From NCBI RefSeq assembly GCF_946479755.1, contig NZ_CAMLHC010000026.1:49787-113786 (forward strand): a stretch of DNA of 64,000 nucleotides. Direction: 5' to 3'. The DNA comes from an uncultured Chitinophaga sp. (GTDB taxonomy: Bacteria; Bacteroidota; Bacteroidia; Chitinophagales; Chitinophagaceae). Every line of letters begins with the position of its first letter. Position 1 is the first letter of the stretch. Made by a program: the position numbers and the translations under genes. The notes under the pieces are model-generated. The model searched no databases, was not told the DNA's origin, and saw only the letters and a program-made list of their open reading frames with translations. Below, piece after piece: positions 17,062 through 26,214 of this stretch.

Positions 17062-17991
17062 ATGGCAGGAAATCTTCCCCTGAAAATAAAGAGCATACAG
17101 GAACTGCTGCAGCTGAGAGGCCTGCCGGACACCAAACATCCGCTGGTCAGCATCATCAACATTGCAGCATTACCCCATCCACCGAAACCGGTGGACCTGT
17201 CGGTGACCACAGACCTGTATTTTATAGGCATCAGCCCATCCACACAGGCCTGCCTGAAAATGAAATACGGCCAGCAGGCGTATGACTTTGACAAAGGGAT
17301 GATGAAATTCATCGCGCCGGGCCGCGTATTTAGTTTCAATGCCGACCAGGCGGAAGAAATAACATTGTCCGGATGGCTGCTGCTGCTCCATCCGGATTTC
17401 CTCTGGAACCATCCCCTTGCGCAGAAAATAAAACAATACGAATTCTTTGACTATGCCGTCAATGAATCCCTCTTCCTTTCTGACGGCGAAGAGAAAATCA
17501 TCAACGGCCTGTTTCAGCATATAGAACAGGAATACAACAATAATATCGACAAATTCAGCCAGGGAATCATCATCTCTCTCATCGAATCACTGCTCGGATA
17601 TTCGGAACGTTTTTACCAGCGCCAGTTCATTACCCGGGAAATCACGCATCACGGTATCGTCAGCCAGCTGGAAACGTTGCTGGAAGAAGCTTTTTCTCCG
17701 AAAGCGCTGAAGGAGCACGGCGTCCCCACGGTAAAAGACATCTCCGCCAGGCTGAATATCTCTCCCAATTACCTGAGCACGCTGCTCAAAACACTGACGG
17801 GCAACAGCACCCAGCAACACATCCAGGAGAAAATCATAGAAAAAGCCAAAGAAAAGCTGATGATGACCGATCTGTCCGTCAATGAAATCGCCTTTGAACT
17901 GGGCTTTGAATACCCGCAGTCGTTTTCCAAATTGTTCAAAACGAAGATGCAGCTCTCTCCGCTGGAATTCAGAAAGTCCGGCAGGTTTTAA
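17062..17991 (+). CDS. AraC-family transcriptional regulator
   Basis: The start is MAGNLPLKIKS, 4 bp after the NmrA-like stop; the same frame reads back into that gene but has no sensible earlier start. The 309 residues comprise an N-terminal sensor part (cupin-like region around residues 60-120) and a C-terminal AraC DNA-binding domain (VKDISARLNISPNYLSTLLK, then VNEIAFELGFEYPQSFSKLFKTKMQLSPLEFR). It probably regulates its own operon. Confidence 0.9.
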   Translation: MAGNLPLKIKSIQELLQLRGLPDTKHPLVSIINIAALPHPPKPVDLSVTTDLYFIGISPSTQACLKMKYGQQAYDFDKGMMKFIAPGRVFSFNADQAEEITLSGWLLLLHPDFLWNHPLAQKIKQYEFFDYAVNESLFLSDGEEKIINGLFQHIEQEYNNNIDKFSQGIIISLIESLLGYSERFYQRQFITREITHHGIVSQLETLLEEAFSPKALKEHGVPTVKDISARLNISPNYLSTLLKTLTGNSTQQHIQEKIIEKAKEKLMMTDLSVNEIAFELGFEYPQSFSKLFKTKMQLSPLEFRKSGRF

Positions 17992-18012
17992 CCACCGGAC
18001 CTTCGCGTTTAT

Positions 18013-18567
18013 TTAAAAAAGCACATACCCCAGCGTAAACGACACATACTGCCGGTACGCCTTCAGCTGCTCCTTAACACCGGCGTTCTCCTCCAACGGT
18101 ACCCATCCCCGCACATACCGTACCTCTGCGTTAATCCGTCGTTTAAACGTATAGCCGGCCCCGATAGTAATACCGATATCGTTTTTGGCCGCGTAACTAC
18201 GCTGCGCCGTGCCGTCGCCATAGTTGCCGGAACGCAGCAATATCCCCATATACGGGCCGCCAAACACTTCCAGGCCATATTTCCGGTAGGCGACGCTCAC
18301 GGGGAACAGGTCCAGCCGGGATTCGTTTTTCAGAACTGCCAGGAGCACCTCGTGTTTCAGCGCTACAGACTTACCCAGCGGGGACAGGGCGCCTACGCCC
18401 GCTACCCATCCGGCCCCCGGCACGTCCGTTATTCGTTCGCTTTCAGCACCGTATAGCCGTGGCAGTAGCACACCGGCTTTTACCTGCATAGAAAAGCCTG
18501 GCGTTTCCTGTGCCGCCACGCCCGATGCGACGGCTAGCAGTAAAAAAATACATGCTGTTATTTTCAT
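18013..18567 (-). CDS. Outer-membrane beta-barrel protein
   Basis: The start MKITACIFLLLAVASGVAAQ gives a normal signal peptide; the frame stays open far upstream inside the TolC gene but that part is not coding. The mature 165 residues alternate hydrophobic and polar positions and end in ...YVSFTLGYVLF, an aromatic C-terminus typical of small porin-like barrels of Bacteroidota. It follows the TolC-like gene by 4 bp, as the last gene of the metal efflux operon. Its function is unknown. Confidence 0.8.
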   Translation of the reverse strand: MKITACIFLLLAVASGVAAQETPGFSMQVKAGVLLPRLYGAESERITDVPGAGWVAGVGALSPLGKSVALKHEVLLAVLKNESRLDLFPVSVAYRKYGLEVFGGPYMGILLRSGNYGDGTAQRSYAAKNDIGITIGAGYTFKRRINAEVRYVRGWVPLEENAGVKEQLKAYRQYVSFTLGYVLF

Positions 18568-18571
18568 ACAA

Positions 18572-19831
18572 TCAGAATTGAATATCCCACATGGCTGCGG
18601 CCCTTTCCAGCTCCACCAGCGCTGCCGCGTGACGATAAATGGTTTCATAATATTGTTGCTGTACATCGTTGTAAGTCCGTTGTGCATTGAGCACTTCCAG
18701 CAGGGAAGTCTCGCCCCGCTGATAGCTGTAGCGGCGGCCTTCCAGCACACTTTTGGCTTCCTGCAGCAGTCCGTTATCGAACTGCTGCCGCTGCCGGCCG
18801 GCGCCGAGATAGGTGAACCAGGCCGCGGTGACTTCCGTCTGCACCTGCAGTAATGTTTGCCTGTATACCGCGTCCTGTTGCTGTATGCCGGCATTGGCCG
18901 CCAGCAGATCACCCCTGTTGCGGCCGGAGAACTTCAGTGGCAGGCTGATACCGGCCGACACCGTGTTCATAGACGGCGTAGGGGCTACCACGTTAGTCAC
19001 CACCGTCGCGTTGTTGACGCCGAGGGTAAGCCCGAGGTCTATCATCCTCGCTGCTTTCGCGAGCTGCAGCGTTTTTACAGACACGTCTTTCTGCCGCAGG
19101 GCGGCCAGCAGGTCCGCCCGCTCCTCCTGCGCATGGGTGACCAGTTCCTGCAACCGGAAACTGCGTTCGAAGCGGTCGATGTCACCAGCCGGCTGCACGA
19201 GCGTATCACCGTGCCAGGCGCCCATCAGCTGCTGCAGTTGCACCTGCGCCGCTTTCAGGTCGGCCCCGGCGCCGATGGCCTCGTTGAGCAACATGCCCGC
19301 TTCCACGCGTGACTGCCGCGCATCGGCTTCCGGTACCAGGCCGGCACGGTAACGGATGCTGTCGGCCTGCGACAGCTGCCACATATAACGATACGCTTCC
19401 ATCTTCATATCGTATAACCGTTGCTGTTGCATGGCCGTCAGAAACGCCAGCGTAGCATCTGCCCGCAGGTTGCGGAAATAGTCTTCCAGCAGGTAACGCG
19501 TCACTTCCTGCTCACTTTTAGCCAGCCCTATACGGGCGCGTCTTTTGCCGCCCAGCTCCAGCGTGTACCCGATACTGCTACTGAAACCATACCCCTGCTG
19601 CATCCGGCGCTGACCGTTGTCAAACACGCCGGCGCTGATTTCCGGGTCCGGAAAAACTTTCGCCATCAGCACATTGGCGGCTGCCACGTCCATATTGAAT
19701 TTCTCCGCGGCATAGCCCAGGTTGTGCTGTCTCACGCCGGACAGGTATGTGGTAAAGTCCAGCTGCTTTTCCTGTGCGGCAATGATGCCGCTATATAAAA
19801 GCCCTAAAGGCAACAGCCATCTTGTCTTCAT
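18572..19831 (-). CDS. TolC-family outer-membrane efflux protein (CzcC-like)
   Basis: About 419 residues from MKTRWLLPLG, with a signal peptide ending ...IIAAQ. The body is the long coiled-coil/beta-barrel pattern of outer-membrane efflux proteins, with QRTYNDVQQQYYETIYRHAAALVELERAAA near the C-terminus. It forms the outer-membrane channel for the adjacent RND pump and adaptor. The longer frame begins inside the RND stop region and is less likely. It is transcribed after the pump gene. Confidence 0.9.
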   Translation of the reverse strand: MKTRWLLPLGLLYSGIIAAQEKQLDFTTYLSGVRQHNLGYAAEKFNMDVAAANVLMAKVFPDPEISAGVFDNGQRRMQQGYGFSSSIGYTLELGGKRRARIGLAKSEQEVTRYLLEDYFRNLRADATLAFLTAMQQQRLYDMKMEAYRYMWQLSQADSIRYRAGLVPEADARQSRVEAGMLLNEAIGAGADLKAAQVQLQQLMGAWHGDTLVQPAGDIDRFERSFRLQELVTHAQEERADLLAALRQKDVSVKTLQLAKAARMIDLGLTLGVNNATVVTNVVAPTPSMNTVSAGISLPLKFSGRNRGDLLAANAGIQQQDAVYRQTLLQVQTEVTAAWFTYLGAGRQRQQFDNGLLQEAKSVLEGRRYSYQRGETSLLEVLNAQRTYNDVQQQYYETIYRHAAALVELERAAAMWDIQF

Positions 19832-19835
19832 AAAA

Positions 19836-22800
19836 TCAATTTGTTTCGTTAACACCTTTTCGCTCGGTCAGGTAATACAGCGCCGGCAGGGCAAACAGCG
19901 TGATCACCGTGGAGCATAACAGTCCGTATACGATCACCGTAGCCAGCGGCCTTTGCACATCGGAGCCGATGCCGGTGGCCAGCGATGCGGGCAACAGCCC
20001 CAGCATGGCCACGGTGGCAGTCATCAGCACCGGCCGGAAACGGTCCCTGGCAGCCTGTATCACCGCTTCCTTCAGCGAGAGCAGCGTGCCACGCAACTGG
20101 TTCATCTGCGACACCATCAGCACGCCGTTCTGGATCGCTACGCCAAACAAGGCGATAAACCCTACGGCGGAGGATACGTTGAGCGTCATGCCGCGGATGT
20201 TCAGCGCCAGCATACCGCCAAACAACGCCAACGGCACTACGGAGAGAATGAGCGCCGCCTGCCGGGCCACGCCAAAAGCAGCATACAGCCAGATAAACAT
20301 CAGTCCCAGCGCCACCGGCACAATTATCGCCAGCCGGCTGTAGGCACGGTTACGGTTCTCAAATTGGCCGCCCCAGGCAATGGTGATATGGTCCTTATCA
20401 TATTTTACCTGTTGCTCTATCCGTTGCTGCGCGGCGCGCAGGAAAGTAGTCAGATCGGTACCGCGCAGGTTCAGCCGCACCGTCAGGTGGCGGCGCCCCA
20501 TCTCCCGGGTAATGGTGCTCTCGCCGGTCGCCAGCTGTATCCTGGCTACCTGTGACAAAGGGATCTTCACTCCTTCTCCGTTGGTGAGCATCAGGTTACC
20601 GATCTTTTCGGGCGTATTGCGGGCATCTTCCTGGTAGCGGCAGCTGATGTCATACACCCGGTCGCCGGTAAACACCTGCGCGACGGCCTTGCCGCCAATG
20701 GCGACTTCAATCAGCTCCGCCACATCGTTGATATTGAGTCCGTATCGTGCGATAGCGGCCCTGTCGGCCTGTATCTGCAGCTGCGGCAGCGGCGGCTCCT
20801 GGTCGATGGCCAGGTCAGCAGCGCCCGGCACCGTGGCCAGTGCAGACATCACGGCCTCGGCTGTACGCCGCGTTTCGCGGAAATCCCTGCCGTATACTTT
20901 CACCACCAACTCACTGTGCGCCCCGGCGATCTTGTCCATCACACCGTCGATCATCGGCTGACTGAAGCCCACCGAATAATCCGGCATCCCGGCGTATTCC
21001 GCTGCCAGCTCGCGGACCAGGTCCTGTTTTGTTTTACCGGCAGGCCAGTCTTTGTAAGGCAGCAGGCCGATGGAACATTCATAATGAGAAGGGGTAAAAG
21101 GGTCCGTACCATCGTCGTTGCGGCCGGTCTGTGTCATCATGTACGTCACCTCCGGATGCTGCAGGGTCCTTTGCCGCAGCGTATCAGCCATTTCACGGGC
21201 TTTGGCCAGCGACACGCCGGGCGGCAGCTGTACCTGCAGCCAAAGAGAGCCCTCGTCCAGCGGCGGCAGAAAATCTTTACCTACCGTAATACTCAGCACC
21301 GCGGCAGCGCCCAGTATCAGCGCCAGCGGCGCCCATACCCGCCGCGGACGCTCCATGATCCGCTCCATCCGCCGCTGATAAGTATTTGTCAGCTTCTCCA
21401 GCCAGCGGTTATGATATACCTGCTGCGGCTTACGGTAAAGCATATACGCCATACCCGGGATCAGCAGCAACGCTACAGCCAGCGCGCCGAGCAGCGCATA
21501 GCCTACCGTGAATGCCATCGGCGTGAAAAGTTTCTTTTCTACCCGTTCAAACGCAAACAAAGGCAGGTAAGCGGTGATGATGATCAGCGTAGCGAAAAAC
21601 ACCGGTCGCGCCACAGAACGCGCCTTCCGCGCAAAGCTGCTTTCCTCCAGCATCTCCGAAGGATGGTCTTCCCGCTGCCGCAGCATGGTTTCGGTCATCA
21701 CAATAGCGCCGTCCACGATGATGCCAAAGTCCACCGCCCCCAATGACAACAGGTTGGCCGGTATGTGCGTGAAATACATCCCGATAAAGGCGAACAATAA
21801 ACTCAGCGGGATGGTCACCGCCACCAGCAACGCCGCCCGCCAGCTACCGAGGAAAATGATGAGCACCAGCACCACCAGCGCCATCCCTTCCAGCAGAGTA
21901 TGCGATACTGTCTGCAGCGTGGTGTCTACCAACGCCGTCCGGTCGAGGAAAGGGTGGATCTTCACGCCCGGCGGCAATCCGCCGTTGTTCAGCTCCTCCA
22001 CTGCCTTATGCACGCCATCCAGCACGGTGGAAGGGTTCTCCCCTTTCAAAAGCAATACAATGCCTTCAATGCTTTCGCTGTAGTGCCGCTGATGATCGGT
22101 AAAACCCAGCACACCTTTGCGTTCCAGGTTGCCGTAACGCAGCCGGCCGATATCCTGCAAAAACAGCGGCACGCCCTGCGGCGACTGGACCACAGTTTTC
22201 CCGATATCGTCCAGCGATTTCATCAGGCCGATGCCCCGCACCACATAGCCCAGGTCTCCGCGTTCCAGCACGCTGCCGCCGCTGTTGCTGTTGTTGTTAT
22301 TGATAGCATCCGTTACGGTACGCAGCGGCAGATGGTACTGTTCCAGCTTCTGCGGGTCCAGCTCCACCTGGTATTGCGTGGTAATGCCGCCGAAGTTGGT
22401 CACGTCTGCCACGCCCGTCACCTGCTTGATACGGGGAATGATCACCCAGTTTTGCAGGTCCGTCAGTGTACGCAGGTCCACCTGGTCACTTTCGATGATG
22501 TAGCGGTATATCTCGCCGATGGGCGATGTCAGCGGGTCCAGCCCCGGCTGTGCGCCATAAGGCAGCGTCACGTCTCCCAGCCTTTCTTTGATGCGCTGCC
22601 GCGCCCAGTAGTCATCCACGCCGTCTTCAAATACGATGGTGATCATAGAGAGGCCGAAGGTGGAGCGCGAACGCATCACATGCATACCTGGCATACCGTT
22701 CAGCGCCCGCTCCAGCGGGATAGTGATTTGTTGTTCCACTTCTTCTGCGGCCAGCCCTGGTACCTGCGTCACCACCTGCGAGGTAACATCCGCAATGTCG

Positions 22801-22916
22801 GGGTAGGCCTCCACTGCCAGCTGCCGCCAGCTGTACCAGCCACCTGCGGCCAGTAAGGCAAATAGTGTCGCCATCAGCCAACGTTTCTGTATAGCTGTAT
22901 CGATCAGTTGTTTCAT
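19836..22916 (-). CDS. CzcA-type heavy-metal efflux RND transporter
   Basis: The 1026-residue protein has the two-fold RND layout of twelve membrane helices with two large periplasmic loops. The TM4 segment near residue 395 is LGAVDFGIIVDGAIVMTE, the D...D...E pattern of the HME-1 (CzcA-like) group that exports divalent cations such as Co, Zn, Cd or Ni, rather than the monovalent CusA pattern. It is flanked by adaptor and TolC genes in one operon, downstream of a two-component system. Confidence 0.93.
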   Translation of the reverse strand: MKQLIDTAIQKRWLMATLFALLAAGGWYSWRQLAVEAYPDIADVTSQVVTQVPGLAAEEVEQQITIPLERALNGMPGMHVMRSRSTFGLSMITIVFEDGVDDYWARQRIKERLGDVTLPYGAQPGLDPLTSPIGEIYRYIIESDQVDLRTLTDLQNWVIIPRIKQVTGVADVTNFGGITTQYQVELDPQKLEQYHLPLRTVTDAINNNNSNSGGSVLERGDLGYVVRGIGLMKSLDDIGKTVVQSPQGVPLFLQDIGRLRYGNLERKGVLGFTDHQRHYSESIEGIVLLLKGENPSTVLDGVHKAVEELNNGGLPPGVKIHPFLDRTALVDTTLQTVSHTLLEGMALVVLVLIIFLGSWRAALLVAVTIPLSLLFAFIGMYFTHIPANLLSLGAVDFGIIVDGAIVMTETMLRQREDHPSEMLEESSFARKARSVARPVFFATLIIITAYLPLFAFERVEKKLFTPMAFTVGYALLGALAVALLLIPGMAYMLYRKPQQVYHNRWLEKLTNTYQRRMERIMERPRRVWAPLALILGAAAVLSITVGKDFLPPLDEGSLWLQVQLPPGVSLAKAREMADTLRQRTLQHPEVTYMMTQTGRNDDGTDPFTPSHYECSIGLLPYKDWPAGKTKQDLVRELAAEYAGMPDYSVGFSQPMIDGVMDKIAGAHSELVVKVYGRDFRETRRTAEAVMSALATVPGAADLAIDQEPPLPQLQIQADRAAIARYGLNINDVAELIEVAIGGKAVAQVFTGDRVYDISCRYQEDARNTPEKIGNLMLTNGEGVKIPLSQVARIQLATGESTITREMGRRHLTVRLNLRGTDLTTFLRAAQQRIEQQVKYDKDHITIAWGGQFENRNRAYSRLAIIVPVALGLMFIWLYAAFGVARQAALILSVVPLALFGGMLALNIRGMTLNVSSAVGFIALFGVAIQNGVLMVSQMNQLRGTLLSLKEAVIQAARDRFRPVLMTATVAMLGLLPASLATGIGSDVQRPLATVIVYGLLCSTVITLFALPALYYLTERKGVNETN

Positions 22917-22923
22917 CGGTCGC

Positions 22924-24030
22924 TTATTTTACTGCTGAGAGATAGAAGGCGCCATCGCCTATAATTTTATCGCCGGCGTGAAGACCGCTGCGGACCACCA
23001 CCTGCTGGTCAACCGTTTCGCCGGTAACGACTTTACGCCGCACATAAATACCCGCCTGCACTTCCAGCAACACATAACTGTAGTCGTTCTCCTGCAGCAC
23101 GGCCCTGGCGGGGATGGTGATCACCTTTTCCGGTGCGTCTTTAAAACTGACGCCCGCATACATACCCGGCTTTAACCGGAGTGCCGGGTTAGAACACAAT
23201 ATCAGTACGTCGGCCGCACGGGTGTTTTCATCGATTGTGCGCCCCACGTGGAAAACGTTTCCTGTAAAAATGGTGTCCGGCAATGCCGCCACCTGCATCT
23301 GTACCCCATCGCCTTCGTGTATAAACCGCAGGTCTTTTTCCTTCACCTGCCCGGCGATCCATACCTGCGACAATTGCGCCACCACGGCCACCGGCCCGTC
23401 TTCTCCCTTCAGAAACTGTCCGTTTACCAGGTTGTTGCTGATCACTTCTCCGGCGATCGGCGACCGGACGATCAGCGGCTCCCCCAGCACCTGTTGTTGC
23501 GGGTTGACATTAAACACCTTCAGCGCAGCGGCTGCGTTCTCCAGCTCCTGCCGTTGTACGGCCAGGTTAGTGTTCGCCTCCTCCAGGTCCCGCCCGGCCC
23601 CTACGCCGTGCAGGTGTAGGTCCTGTTGCCGGCGCTGCGCCAGCACGGCCTGCTGGCACAACTGACTGGCCTGGAACCAGGCTTTCTGCGCAGCATAAAA
23701 ATCGGGCGAGGAAATAGCGAACAACGGCGTACCGGCGCTGACCCTCTCACCCAGACGCACATACGATTTCACCACCCTGCCGGCAAAGGGCGCAGCTATT
23801 GCTGCATAGTTATTAGGGATAGCCTTGACGATACCGGCCGACAGCAGCTGCAGCTGGTAAGGCTTTTCGGCCACCGTCAGCAACTGAAGCCTGGCCAATA
23901 AAGGCGTATTGGCGGGCACTATTATCGTATCTCCCCTGCCCTCCCATGTGACTGTTTCTTTTTCTTTCTCCGGATGATGACAGGACGCAGCGATCAACAC
24001 CGCGCCGCAAGCTGCAGTAAACCTTTTCAT
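22924..24030 (-). CDS. RND efflux periplasmic adaptor (CzcB-like)
   Basis: A 368-residue membrane-fusion protein and lipoprotein: the signal ends AASC with cysteine at residue 17. Lipoyl-like (PFAGRVVKSYVRLGERVSAGTPLFAIS), hairpin (residues ~125-170) and beta-barrel domains follow in order. It links the pump to the TolC channel. It is the first gene of the efflux operon; a TACTTTTG promoter box is 40 bp upstream. Confidence 0.92.
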   Translation of the reverse strand: MKRFTAACGAVLIAASCHHPEKEKETVTWEGRGDTIIVPANTPLLARLQLLTVAEKPYQLQLLSAGIVKAIPNNYAAIAAPFAGRVVKSYVRLGERVSAGTPLFAISSPDFYAAQKAWFQASQLCQQAVLAQRRQQDLHLHGVGAGRDLEEANTNLAVQRQELENAAAALKVFNVNPQQQVLGEPLIVRSPIAGEVISNNLVNGQFLKGEDGPVAVVAQLSQVWIAGQVKEKDLRFIHEGDGVQMQVAALPDTIFTGNVFHVGRTIDENTRAADVLILCSNPALRLKPGMYAGVSFKDAPEKVITIPARAVLQENDYSYVLLEVQAGIYVRRKVVTGETVDQQVVVRSGLHAGDKIIGDGAFYLSAVK

Positions 24031-24069
24031 GACGATCTGTTTTTCGTGTATCTGTTACAGTAAGCGCCG

Positions 24070-24077
24070 CAAAAGTA
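24070..24077 (-). promoter_or_regulatory. TAnnTTTG box of the metal efflux operon
   Basis: On the minus strand it reads TACTTTTG, 39 bp ahead of the adaptor ATG, in the 115-bp gap between the histidine kinase stop and the adaptor start. It gives the efflux genes their own promoter, separate from the regulator operon. Confidence 0.55.
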
Positions 24078-24145
24078 CTGTCCGCGGGTGGAGGCAGCCG
24101 TTAGAGATGGTTTAGAATGTTATTAGAAATTGATTAGAGCGGCTT

Positions 24146-25513
24146 TTAAATATGCGGCAGCTCCACCGTAAACGTAGTGCCATGCCCTGATTTGGACACC
24201 ACGCTGATATTGCCATTGTGCAGGCGCACAATTTTAAGGGCCAGCGAAAGGCCGATGCCGTTACCATCAGCATAAGGCCGGTTATCTCCCCGGTAGAAGG
24301 GGGTAAAAATATGGGGCAGGTCTTCTTTCGTCATGCCAATCCCTTCATCCGCAAAACGTAATATAGTATGGGCTTTGAACCAGGTGACCGTCACCGTGGT
24401 CTCCGGCGGTGTGGAGAATTTACAGCCGTTTTCCAGCAGGTTCATAAAAGCAACTTTCAGCAGGTACTCGTTACCATTAACGGACACCATGTCATCGTCA
24501 TCATCCGCTTCTTCGAACACCACGTTGATTTTATATTCGGGATGCGCCTGCAGCACAGCGCTGCGTGCGTCCATCAGCACCTCGTCCAGCCTTATTTCCC
24601 GGAAATTGATCTCCGAAGGGTCGTAGCTGGCTTTGGCCAGGTCGAGCAGGCTGTTGGACAGTTTCACCAGCCGCTGCGCGTCTGCGATGGCGTGACGCAT
24701 GGACTGCCGGTATTCTTCCGCAGGCCGGTCACGCGAGGCGGTGATCTCCAGTTCCGCCATCATGGCGGTGAGCGGCGTACGCAGCTCATGGGAGATATTG
24801 GAAACAAACTGTTTCTGTGCATCAAAAGATTGTTCCAGCCGGTCCAGCATCCGGTTGAACGTCTGCGCCAGTTCGGCCATCTCATCTTTGCCGGCTGCAC
24901 CGGCAAGCCGCAGGTCCAGGTTGGTGGCGGTAATTTCTTCTACCTTGTCCACCATATCGGACACCGGTTTCAGCGCCTGCTGTGAGAAAAACTGCGCCAC
25001 CAGGAACACCAGCACCACCGCCACCAGGAAGGTGATGAGCAGCGTACGGAACAGCAGTTGCAGCTGCCTTAGCCCATATTCATCTTCTGCGGCGGCAGTA
25101 ACGATATAGTCGGTACCGTTATGCGGATAAAGAAACCCTACCACCTGGAGATGGCCTTCCCGGAAAGTGATCTCTTTGTGTTGCACGATCTCCCGGATCA
25201 TCTGCCGGGTCTCCTTTACCTTATCGATATTGACCGCATCGTGGTACAGGAGGTTAAAAGCGGTGTCATACACCGCTACTTCTTCCTGAGAGCGGGAGCC
25301 GGCGGCGTTTTTATAGATGAGTTGCAATACTTCAGGACTTACTTTGGCGTCCAGCAGGAGATTCGCTTTTGTAACGGCTTGTTGTTGCAGTGTTTTGTAG
25401 TAGTCTTCTTCCCGGTCATGCGAGTAAGAGAGGTATACCACGCCGGCGAACAGCAACAGCAGCGCTGCGATCATACCGGTGAACAATAAGGTAAGCCTGT
25501 TACGGAGCTTCAT
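24146..25513 (-). CDS. Sensor histidine kinase of the metal efflux locus
   Basis: A membrane histidine kinase of 455 residues: TM1 at 7-30, a periplasmic domain to about 155, TM2 at 156-176, HAMP, dimerisation domain with phospho-acceptor H242 in SNISHELRTPLTAM, and an ATPase domain with N, G1 (FADEGIGM) and G2 (GNGIGLSLALKIV) boxes. Its arrangement resembles CusS-type metal sensors. It follows the response regulator by 2 bp. The signal is inferred from the neighbouring efflux operon. Confidence 0.92.
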   Translation of the reverse strand: MKLRNRLTLLFTGMIAALLLLFAGVVYLSYSHDREEDYYKTLQQQAVTKANLLLDAKVSPEVLQLIYKNAAGSRSQEEVAVYDTAFNLLYHDAVNIDKVKETRQMIREIVQHKEITFREGHLQVVGFLYPHNGTDYIVTAAAEDEYGLRQLQLLFRTLLITFLVAVVLVFLVAQFFSQQALKPVSDMVDKVEEITATNLDLRLAGAAGKDEMAELAQTFNRMLDRLEQSFDAQKQFVSNISHELRTPLTAMMAELEITASRDRPAEEYRQSMRHAIADAQRLVKLSNSLLDLAKASYDPSEINFREIRLDEVLMDARSAVLQAHPEYKINVVFEEADDDDDMVSVNGNEYLLKVAFMNLLENGCKFSTPPETTVTVTWFKAHTILRFADEGIGMTKEDLPHIFTPFYRGDNRPYADGNGIGLSLALKIVRLHNGNISVVSKSGHGTTFTVELPHI

Positions 25514-25515
25514 GG

Positions 25516-26196
25516 TCAGCCTGCTTTAAAAATGAATCCCATACCGGGTTTGGTGTGGATCAGTTTTACTTCGAACGCTTTATCTACCTTTTTGCGCAGG
25601 TAGTTGATATACACATCGATAAAATTGGTGCCGGTATCGAAGTGGGTTTCCCATACTTTTTCTGCGATTTCCGTGCGGGAAAGCACTCTTTCTTTGTTTT
25701 GCAGCATAAACTCCAGGAGGCGGAATTCTTTGGGGGTGAGGTGGATCTCCTGACCGTTGCGGGTAACGTTTTTGGTCTGCAGATCCATTTCCAGGTCTGC
25801 GTACCGGAGCAGCGCAGGCTGCGGCGCTACCGGTGCGTTCCGGCGTTTCAGCAGGGCACGGATACGTACCAGCAGCTCCCGCAGGTCGAAAGGTTTTACG
25901 AGATAGTCGTCGGCGCCAGCATCGAAACCTTCCACTTTATCATCGGTGGTGCCCAGTGCTGTCAGCATGAGAATGGGAACGGCCGGCAGCGCTGCCCGTA
26001 TGGCGCGGCTCAGCTCAAGGCCGTTGATGCGCGGCAACACGATATCGGTAATCACAAGATCGAAACCGCCGCCCAGCGCCAGCTTCAGTCCTGCCTCCCC
26101 GTCCCATGCCAGCGTAACGGTATAGCCTTGCTCTTCCAGTCCGCGCCGGATCAGTGCTCCTACGCGTTCTTCATCTTCTATGACTAAAATCTTCAT
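25516..26196 (-). CDS. OmpR-family response regulator
   Basis: Of 226 residues, the receiver domain (1-118) has D8/D9 acidic pocket residues, phospho-acceptor D51 (LVITDIVLP) and K in DYLVKPF. The C-terminal winged helix has LTPKEFRLLEFMLQNKERVLSR, typical of OmpR/PhoB. It pairs with the downstream kinase and probably activates the efflux operon. It lies only 18 bp downstream of a beta-lactamase gene. Confidence 0.93.
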   Translation of the reverse strand: MKILVIEDEERVGALIRRGLEEQGYTVTLAWDGEAGLKLALGGGFDLVITDIVLPRINGLELSRAIRAALPAVPILMLTALGTTDDKVEGFDAGADDYLVKPFDLRELLVRIRALLKRRNAPVAPQPALLRYADLEMDLQTKNVTRNGQEIHLTPKEFRLLEFMLQNKERVLSRTEIAEKVWETHFDTGTNFIDVYINYLRKKVDKAFEVKLIHTKPGMGFIFKAG

Positions 26197-26214
26197 GATG
26201 CAGAAAAGTCAAAG

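Noticed and set aside
21900..22856. Long plus-strand frame (318 codons) opposite the RND transporter gene
   Set aside because: It is antisense to a clearly coding, conserved protein; His/Arg/Gln-rich product without any motif is typical of shadow frames in GC-rich DNA.
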